A DNA stretch of 7,814 bases. Source: JAZBPO01 sp036351675 (GTDB lineage: Bacteria; Pseudomonadota; Gammaproteobacteria; Pseudomonadales; Azotimanducaceae). The translations under genes were made by a program, and so were the position numbers. The DNA is taken from contig JAZBPO010000030.1 of the NCBI GenBank assembly GCA_036351675.1, positions 1 to 7,814 of the forward strand, given 5' to 3'. This document shows positions 1-4,816 of the stretch, one piece after another. How positions within the stretch are numbered: the stretch's first letter is position 1; the number at the start of each line of letters is the position of its first letter. A model generated the notes under the pieces. It was given only the letters and a program-made list of their open reading frames with translations. It had not been told where the DNA came from and made no database searches.

Positions 1-1536
1 AAGGAGCGGCGGCGGCCGCCGATGGCGCGTGGCCTGCTCGTAGTCGAAGGCGAGCCCGAGCAGCTCCGGGTCGCTCCAGGGGCGGCCGAGCAGCTCGATG
101 GATGCCGGCAGGCCGTCCGCCGTGAAACCGATCGGGAACACCAGGGCCGGCAGCCCCGAGTTCGCCGACAGCTGGCACACGCCGTCCTCCGGCTGCGGCT
201 CGCCGATGGGCTCGGGGCGGATGCGGATCGCGGGATAGGCGAGCGCATCGAGCTCGTTGCGCGCCATGAGGTCGAGGATCGCCGTGCGCAGGCGTTCCCG
301 CTTGGCGAGTTCCCGGTAGTAGAGCGACTGATCCGCCGCCTGCACCGCCGCGAGCGAGCCCTCGAGGAGCGGCTGCACGGCGGGGTGCGCGTCGCCACGC
401 GCGACGAGCTCGGCGAGCGTGGTCACCGGTGCGTCGGCATGCGCGCCCAGATACGCGTCGATGTCCACGCCGAAGTCACGTGCGAGCACGACGAAGCCGC
501 CGTTCTCGGCGTAGACGAGCTCGTCGAGGTCGGGCAGCGAGACCTCGGCGAACTCGGCGCCGAGCGCACGCATGTCCGCCACCGCCGCATCGAAGAGCTC
601 GGCCATGTCCGCATCGAAGGGCTCGGTGCGGATGAGTTCCGTGAGCAGGCCGATGCGCTTGCCCCGCAGCGCGCCCGGCCGCAGCGCGGAGACGAAGCCG
701 CCTTCCAGATTGCCGACGACCGCAGCCGTCTGCGGATCGCCCGGGTCGTAGCCGACCGTGACGTCCAGCACCTCCGCGAGGTCGCTCACCGAGCGCGCGA
801 GCGGGCCGCCGATGTCCTGCGTCGACGACAGCGGCACGATGCCGCGGCGACTCGACGCGCCCTGGGTGCCGCGCAGCCCCACGAGGGCGTGCACGGCGGA
901 AGGAATGCGGATGGATCCGCAGGTGTCGCTGCCGAGGCCGACAGCGGCGAAGTTCGCGGCCACGGCTGCGCCCGTACCGCCGCTCGAGCCGCCGGGGTTG
1001 CGCATCGGCTCATAGGCGTTGCGCGTGAAGCCGAAGCCGGAACCGACGGTCGTGATGCCGTAGGCCCACTCGTGCATATTGGTCTTGCCGAGGATCACGG
1101 CACCGGCCGCGCGCAGGCGGCGGACGAGTTCGGCGTCCTGCTCCGGCGCGAAGCCCGCCAGCGCGACGGAGCCCGCCGTGGTGGGCATGCCGCGGGTCTC
1201 GTAGTTGTCCTTCACGAGCACGGGGATCCCGTGCAGCGGGCCGCGCGGGCCGCTGTTCGCCCGCTCGGCATCGAGGCGCGCGGCATCCGCGCGCGCTGAC
1301 GGATTCACGGTGGCGATGGCGTTCAGTTCGGGGCCGGCGCCATCGAAGGCGTCGATGCGCGAGCGGTAGTAGTCGACGAGCTCGACAGACGACGTGCGTC
1401 CGTCGGCCATGGCCGCCTGCAATTCGCGGATGTCGGCCTCGAACGGCGAGAAGGGCTCGGAGGCGCGGGCCGGGAGCACGAGGGGCGTGATCAGGGCAAG
1501 CAGCAGCGCAGCTTCACGAATCAGTTTCAGGGCCAT
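1..1536 (-). CDS. Exported amidase-signature family amidase (C-terminus cut by window edge)
   Basis: Hydrolase of the amidase signature (AS) family, which cleaves carboxamide bonds with a Ser-cisSer-Lys triad. The frame was read by hand and is open for 512 codons to the left edge, close to the full length of this family, so only a short tail should be missing. Residues 1-25 look like a Sec signal peptide: a basic start, a Leu/Ala-rich core, and an A-R-A cleavage site before Ser26, implying a periplasmic enzyme. The triad is visible: Lys109 in PVLVKDN, Ser184 in GGSSGG, and Ser208 in GSDTCGSIRIP. The spacings (75 and 24 residues) equal those I recall for FAAH. The glycine usual two residues before the nucleophile is Cys206, a variant also known in the family. 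I chose ATG at 1536 because the signal peptide then starts the protein; an in-frame ATG at 1560 would add eight polar residues, and neither has a strong ribosome site. The substrate cannot be told. It lies last in the co-directional series, 111 bp after the cyclase gene. Confidence 0.9.
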   Translation of the reverse strand, partial: MALKLIREAALLLALITPLVLPARASEPFSPFEADIRELQAAMADGRTSSVELVDYYRSRIDAFDGAGPELNAIATVNPSARADAARLDAERANSGPRGPLHGIPVLVKDNYETRGMPTTAGSVALAGFAPEQDAELVRRLRAAGAVILGKTNMHEWAYGITTVGSGFGFTRNAYEPMRNPGGSSGGTGAAVAANFAAVGLGSDTCGSIRIPSAVHALVGLRGTQGASSRRGIVPLSSTQDIGGPLARSVSDLAEVLDVTVGYDPGDPQTAAVVGNLEGGFVSALRPGALRGKRIGLLTELIRTEPFDADMAELFDAAVADMRALGAEFAEVSLPDLDELVYAENGGFVVLARDFGVDIDAYLGAHADAPVTTLAELVARGDAHPAVQPLLEGSLAAVQAADQSLYYRELAKRERLRTAILDLMARNELDALAYPAIRIRPEPIGEPQPEDGVCQLSANSGLPALVFPIGFTADGLPASIELLGRPWSDPELLGLAFDYEQATRHRRPPPLL

Positions 1537-1596
1537 GGACTCGGGGTCTCGATCAGACATGCACGCAATCTGATCGGGCCCGGAGGTGGGCGCAAG

Positions 1597-1634
1597 TGCC
1601 CGGGCCCGGACCGCGCGGGCCGGCCCGGCCGGGA
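1597..1634 (-). terminator. Cluster of C/G palindromes between cyclase and amidase genes; possible terminator
   Basis: Three perfect 10-bp palindromes built only of C and G lie within 34 bp: CCGGGCCCGG at 1600-1609, GGGCCGGCCC at 1617-1626 and CCCGGCCGGG at 1624-1633. The first can also pair with the others (GGCCCG at 1604-1609 region with CGGGCC nearby) to form a longer stem. They start about 15 bp after the cyclase stop codon, so a role in ending that transcript is plausible. No T-rich tract follows on the minus strand, so this is not a classical intrinsic terminator. Chance structure in very GC-rich DNA is the main alternative. Confidence 0.3.
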
Positions 1635-1647
1635 CGAAGTGCGGCCG

Positions 1648-2652
1648 TCAGGAGAGGGCGGCTCCGGCGACGGCGTGGCGCTGCTCGCGCACGGCCTGCC
1701 GTGCACGCTTCTCCGCGTACATACGCGCATCGGCCTCCTCCAGGAGATCCGCGATGTCGACGTGCCGGTCCGGATCGAAGGCGACGCTGCCGTAGCTGAA
1801 GCCGATGTCGTAGCCCCGCCCGGCTGCCCGGTTGTACTCGCGCAGTTCCCGGCGCAGTCGTTCGGCCGTGCGCTGCACGCCGTCCGCCGTCGCGTCGGTC
1901 GCCAACACGGCGAACTCGTCGCCGCCGAGGCGGCCGACCACGTCCGACGCCCGCACCGCGCCGCGCAGTCGCAGCGCGAAGGCCTTCAGCGCCCGGTCGC
2001 CCTCCGCATGGCCGAAGCGATCGTTGATGGACTTGAACGCGTCGAGGTCGAGATACAGCAGCGAAGCCGATCGCTCCAGCCGCCGACAGAGGCCGAGCGC
2101 CTGCCGCGCCAGCACGCCGAAGCCGCGCCGGTTCGACAGCTGCGTGGCCTCGTCCGTCGTCGCGATCTGCACGGCGGCGAGCTCCTGTTCGGCCATCTGC
2201 GCGAGGTCGCGCAGCAGCGCGAGCTCGTGCTCGCCGAGACTCCGCGGCACACGATCGATCAGACAGAGCGTGCCGACCTTGCTGCCGCAGGGCAGCCGGA
2301 GCGGGCAGCCCGCGTAGAAGCGGATGCGCGGCTCGCCCGTCACGAGCGGGTTGTCGGCGAAGCGTTCGTCTCGGCTCGCATCGGGCACGAGGAAGATCTC
2401 GTCACCGAGGATCGAGTGGCCACAGAAGGAACTGTCGCGTGACGTCTCGCAGGCCTCGAGGCCCTGCCGCGACTTGAACCACTGACGATGGGCGTCGACG
2501 AGGCTGACGAGGGCGATGGGCACGTCGAACAGGCCCCGGGCAAGGCGCGTGAGGCGGTCGAAGCGCTCTTCCGGTGCCGTGTCGAGGATGTCGAGCGCGT
2601 GCAGGGCTGCGAGCCGCGGCGCTTCGTCCGCAGGCCTGTGGGGGGCTTTCAT
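1648..2652 (-). CDS. GAF-GGDEF diguanylate cyclase
   Basis: Makes the second messenger cyclic di-GMP from two GTP, most likely in the cytosol, as no membrane segment or signal peptide is present. The 334-residue protein has an N-terminal GAF sensor domain (about 20-160) of the type with WFKSRQGL (58-65), SFCGHSI (75-81) and GTLCLID (127-133), then a GGDEF domain (about 167-320). The GGDEF motif is intact at 243-247. The DxDxFKxxND segment (202-211) supplies the metal and guanine contacts. An RxxD inhibitory site (Arg234-Asp237) sits exactly five residues before GGDEF, so product feedback inhibition is expected. No EAL or HD-GYP domain follows. The GAF domain holds five cysteines (68, 77, 116, 122, 130); those at 77 and 130 are common in this GAF type, the other three are less so. 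The ATG is backed by a strong ribosome site. The stop TGA lies at 1648-1650. The sensed signal is unknown. Confidence 0.96.
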   Translation of the reverse strand: MKAPHRPADEAPRLAALHALDILDTAPEERFDRLTRLARGLFDVPIALVSLVDAHRQWFKSRQGLEACETSRDSSFCGHSILGDEIFLVPDASRDERFADNPLVTGEPRIRFYAGCPLRLPCGSKVGTLCLIDRVPRSLGEHELALLRDLAQMAEQELAAVQIATTDEATQLSNRRGFGVLARQALGLCRRLERSASLLYLDLDAFKSINDRFGHAEGDRALKAFALRLRGAVRASDVVGRLGGDEFAVLATDATADGVQRTAERLRRELREYNRAAGRGYDIGFSYGSVAFDPDRHVDIADLLEEADARMYAEKRARQAVREQRHAVAGAALS

Positions 2653-2659
2653 GGGCTGA

Positions 2660-2668
2660 CTCCCTTCC
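2660..2668 (-). promoter_or_regulatory. Ribosome binding site of the GAF-GGDEF gene
   Basis: The minus strand reads GGAAGGGAG here, a purine-rich Shine-Dalgarno sequence seven bases before the ATG at 2652. It fixes the start of the cyclase. Confidence 0.75.
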
Positions 2669-2893
2669 GCCGTCGTGGCGACTGCATGCCAGATCGCCGC
2701 GCGACGAACTTTCCCCGAGGCCGCCCGGCGAGCGCCCGGGCAGCGCTCCGCTCGTTCTCGGATCGGCAGACGCCCTCAGGACTTGAGGCGGTCGCGCACC
2801 GTCACGTCCTACCGCATCGACCGTGGCCCGCCTGATCCGGTTCACCGAAGCCGGTTGCAGGGCAAGGAGATCCGGCCGGCGGCCCTGTGGACC
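2669..2893. other. Non-coding gap between dioxygenase and cyclase genes
   Basis: The gap between the dioxygenase stop and the cyclase start is 241 bp and is the likeliest place for a promoter of the cyclase gene. I see no convincing -35/-10 pair. Two weak inverted repeats are present: CCGG at 2837-2840 with CCGG at 2851-2854 (extended by TT/AA with one bulged base, about 40 bp after the dioxygenase stop, no T tract), and CCTCA/TGAGG at 2774-2788 with a five-base loop. Open frames crossing the gap match nothing I recognise. I find no RNA gene. Confidence 0.4.
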
Positions 2894-4036
2894 TCACACG
2901 AAGATCGTCCCGCGCGCGTAGCCACGCAGCGCCGCCCGACGCGCACCTTCGTCCACGGCCACCGGCGGCTCACCCTCGACCGGGGCGTACCGGTAGGCGG
3001 CCTCCTCGGGCCGCTGCGCTGCGCGCGCCTCGATCGCGAGCTGCACCAGCCGCGCACGCTCGTGGATGACTTCGTCCGTGTAGCGCCGCGTCTCCGCCGG
3101 CATGTCCGGCGCCGGCCGCGGCATCTGCACCTCCACGCCCGCGACGGAGGCGCGCGGAAAGAAGCCCCACACGAAGGTGATGCGCGGATCGGGGGAGGCG
3201 TTCGCGAAGGAGCCGTGCACGCACTGGCGATTCTGCACAGCCACGTCGCCGCGCTCGCAGAGCATGGGGACGGCGTCCGGCAGCAAGGTCGAGCCGCCGT
3301 TCGCGGCGACGCGAGCCCTGATGTCCACGCGGCCTTCGCGATGCGTTCCGGGGATCGTCCACAGCGCGTTGGCCGGCGTGGTGCGCCGCAGCTGCGCCAT
3401 GCAGTTCACGCCGTGCGAGAGCGCGTGCCAGTCCGGTGCGTCCCAGTGCGTGGTGCCGTCCTGGTGCCAGGCGATGGAGGCGCCGAGGCCCGCCTCCTTC
3501 AGGAAGATGCTGTCGTTGTAGGGCACGAAGTCGGCGCCACAGACGGCCTCCACGATGCCGAGCACGTCCGGATGTGCGGAGAGGCGCAGCGCGGCGGGCA
3601 CGGTCTCGTAGAGCCCGAGCATGAGGAAGATGGCCGACTCCGGCGCCGCAGCGGCAGCCTCGGGTTCGTCCATGCGCACGGGATGCCGTCCGTTCAGGAG
3701 CGGCGTGCCGCCCCAGGGATCGGCGAGCGGCCGCGCCCAGAGGAGCTGGGGCAGCCGCGCATCGGGGTCGAGCGGGCGTCCGCGCCGATCGACGTCGGCG
3801 CCTTCGGTACGCGGCGTGCGCGCGAGCAGCGCATCGACGTCCGCGTCGAGTTCGTCGAGTTCCGCGGCGTCGACGAGCCCATCGAAGACGTAGAAGCCGA
3901 TCTCGTCGATCGCCTCGCGGATCTCGGTCGCGAGGCGCCCGTCCCCTTCGAAGCGGAGCGGTCCGCGATTGCCGAGGGCCCGGGCGCGTTCGACGCCCGC
4001 CTCGAAGTAGTCTGCCTTCGCTGCTGTGCTGGTCAC
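2894..4036 (-). CDS. Phytanoyl-CoA dioxygenase (PhyH) family Fe(II)/2-oxoglutarate oxygenase
   Basis: Predicted non-haem iron oxygenase that couples 2-oxoglutarate decarboxylation to hydroxylation of a small organic substrate. The 380-residue length is somewhat above many PhyH proteins. Iron ligands are visible as His191-x-Asp193 in WHQDGTTHW and His274 in CVHGS. Arg285, eleven residues after the distal histidine, is the expected 2-oxoglutarate carboxylate contact. The IPGTHREG segment (228-235) is a family hallmark before the distal His, and the N-terminal IGFYVFDGLVD (46-56) matches the usual PhyH opening. No signal peptide is present, so it is probably cytosolic. The start codon is GTG, chosen because a very strong ribosome site lies six bases upstream. 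The last ~70 residues, after the core fold, are helix-like and charged and may be lineage-specific. The gene follows the Ddn-like gene after 85 bp. The substrate is unknown; members act on acyl-CoAs, ectoine, phosphonates and secondary metabolites. Confidence 0.92.
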   Translation of the reverse strand: MTSTAAKADYFEAGVERARALGNRGPLRFEGDGRLATEIREAIDEIGFYVFDGLVDAAELDELDADVDALLARTPRTEGADVDRRGRPLDPDARLPQLLWARPLADPWGGTPLLNGRHPVRMDEPEAAAAAPESAIFLMLGLYETVPAALRLSAHPDVLGIVEAVCGADFVPYNDSIFLKEAGLGASIAWHQDGTTHWDAPDWHALSHGVNCMAQLRRTTPANALWTIPGTHREGRVDIRARVAANGGSTLLPDAVPMLCERGDVAVQNRQCVHGSFANASPDPRITFVWGFFPRASVAGVEVQMPRPAPDMPAETRRYTDEVIHERARLVQLAIEARAAQRPEEAAYRYAPVEGEPPVAVDEGARRAALRGYARGTIFV

Positions 4037-4042
4037 GGCGAG

Positions 4043-4051
4043 CCCTCCCCC
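4043..4051 (-). promoter_or_regulatory. Ribosome binding site deciding the GTG start of the PhyH-type gene
   Basis: The minus strand reads GGGGGAGGG, six bases before the GTG at 4036. No ATG in the same frame lies nearby, so this site is the main support for the GTG start. Confidence 0.75.
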
Positions 4052-4080
4052 GAAGTCTCACACACCCTGCAAGTTCGTAT

Positions 4081-4114
4081 CCTCCCGCTCGATCCCGGGA
4101 GGGCCGATCGGCCC
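4081..4114 (-). terminator. Adjacent hairpin and perfect palindrome after the Ddn-like gene
   Basis: Two inverted repeats overlap by two bases in the 85-bp gap. CCTCCCG at 4081-4087 pairs with CGGGAGG at 4096-4102 (7-bp stem, 8-base loop), and GGGCCGATCGGCCC at 4101-4114 is a perfect 14-bp palindrome ending seven bases short of the Ddn-like stop codon. Both are stable enough to stall or process the transcript. No T-rich tract follows, so a classical intrinsic terminator is not supported. A 14-bp perfect palindrome could equally be a dimeric regulator's operator controlling the downstream dioxygenase. Confidence 0.4.
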
Positions 4115-4121
4115 GTGGCCG

Positions 4122-4568
4122 CTAGCCGATCGGATCGAGCACCACGACCGGGATCACGCGATCGCCCGCACTCTTCCTGTAGTCCTCGTAGGGCGGATAG
4201 ATCTCGACCATCTGCTTCCAGAGCGCCGCGCGCTCCTCGCCCTCGGCGACACGCGCGCGGGCGCGCACGGCCTTCGGGCCTACCATCAGATCGCATTCCG
4301 GCTGGGCCTCGAGATTCAGGAACCAGAGGGGATGGTCCGGCGCGCCGCCCTTGGAGGCGACGATCACGTAGCTGCCGTTCGCCTCGCCGTAGATCAGCGG
4401 CAGCGGTCGCGGCTCGCCGGACTTCCGGCCGATCGTCGTCAGCAGCAGCGTCGGCAGCACGCCCGGCCCGCCGAGCGGCGACGAGTCCCACATGTGCGCC
4501 TTCTCGGGGTCGGTCTGGTAGAGCGCGATGTGCTCGGCGATCCAGGGGATCTCGCTGAAGTTAGTCAT
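4122..4568 (-). CDS. Ddn-like (F420/flavin-dependent split-barrel) oxidoreductase
   Basis: Small oxidoreductase of the family usually named nitroreductase family deazaflavin-dependent oxidoreductase (founder: mycobacterial Ddn). These are split beta-barrels that bind F420 or a related cofactor and reduce organic substrates by hydride transfer. The 148-residue length fits. The hallmark TTIGRKSGEPR (44-54) and the cofactor-side VASKGGAPDHPLWFLNL (70-86) are both present, followed by the usual C-terminal strand region ending VIPVVVLDPIG. No signal peptide or membrane segment is seen. The start is ATG at 4568, with GGAGAG eight bases upstream; a longer frame to 4610 would add 14 residues without family resemblance. 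The cofactor is not certain: F420 is standard in actinobacteria but patchy in proteobacteria, so a flavin or another ligand is possible. The gene lies below the hairpin array and above the dioxygenase gene, with which it may be co-transcribed. Confidence 0.92.
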   Translation of the reverse strand: MTNFSEIPWIAEHIALYQTDPEKAHMWDSSPLGGPGVLPTLLLTTIGRKSGEPRPLPLIYGEANGSYVIVASKGGAPDHPLWFLNLEAQPECDLMVGPKAVRARARVAEGEERAALWKQMVEIYPPYEDYRKSAGDRVIPVVVLDPIG

Positions 4569-4576
4569 GTCGTGGT

Positions 4577-4582
4577 CTCTCC
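4577..4582 (-). promoter_or_regulatory. Ribosome binding site deciding the Ddn-like start
   Basis: GGAGAG on the minus strand, eight bases before ATG 4568. It favours this start over the in-frame alternative at 4610. Confidence 0.65.
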
Positions 4583-4634
4583 AGGGCTGTCGTGAAATCG
4601 TCGGGACCAAGCGGGCGGTATGGGCAACGCAGGC

Positions 4635-4808
4635 GGGGTCGGAGTCAAGGACTCCGACCCCTCTCGAGGAGCACGCGGACCCGGGTCGGAGTCACAGACT
4701 CCGACCCCTCTCGAGGCGCGCGCGGACCCGGGTCGGAATCGCAGACTCCGACCCCCTCGAGGCGCGCGCGGACCCGGGTCGGAGTCGCAGACTCCGACCC
4801 CTCTCGAG
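4635..4808 (-). repeat. Array of four tandem hairpin units (REP/BIME-like), period 46-47 bp
   Basis: Four near-identical inverted repeats, arms GGGTCGGAGTC and GACTCCGACCC around a three-base loop, lie at 4635-4661 (12-bp arms, loop AAG), 4683-4707 (loop ACA), 4730-4754 (loop GCA) and 4776-4800 (loop GCA). The unit cores start 47, 47 and 46 bp apart. The 21-22-bp links between them are also repeated: CTCTCGAGG, then CGCGCGCG, then GACCC, which with the next unit makes the palindrome GACCCGGGTC (4678, 4725, 4771). The link after the first unit has two substitutions and the third lacks one base. One arm base differs (4738, A for G). The array starts nine bases after the peptidase stop and ends 66 bp before the Ddn-like ATG. 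It resembles REP/BIME-type intergenic palindromes, but the GTAG foot of many REPs is absent and no transposase is in view. It could act as a transcript end or RNA stabiliser. Peptide-like open frames through it are artefacts. Confidence 0.93.
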
Positions 4809-4816
4809 CATGCCGC

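Noticed and set aside
22..1299. 425-codon plus-strand open frame opposite the amidase
   Set aside because: It is the complement of a clear AS family gene with an intact triad. The translation is Arg/Ala/Gly-rich with no recognisable motif.
1537..1560. Amidase start at ATG 1560
   Set aside because: It adds eight polar residues in front of the signal peptide and has no ribosome site. Not excluded, but less likely.
2690..2725. Sigma-28 or sigma-54 type promoter before the diguanylate cyclase gene
   Set aside because: GAAAGTTC and GATCTGGC on the minus strand look superficially like sigma-28 elements, but the spacing is too short; the GG-GC spacing for sigma-54 is also wrong.
2675..4558. 627-codon plus-strand open frame
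   Set aside because: It lies opposite the dioxygenase and Ddn-like genes, both with intact active-site motifs; its own translation has low complexity and no domain.
4569..4610. Longer Ddn-like protein starting at 4610
   Set aside because: The extra 14 residues have no family resemblance, and the ribosome site GGAGAG is placed for ATG 4568.
4635..4808. CRISPR array
   Set aside because: The segments between the palindromes are nearly identical instead of unique, there are only four units, and no cas gene is nearby.
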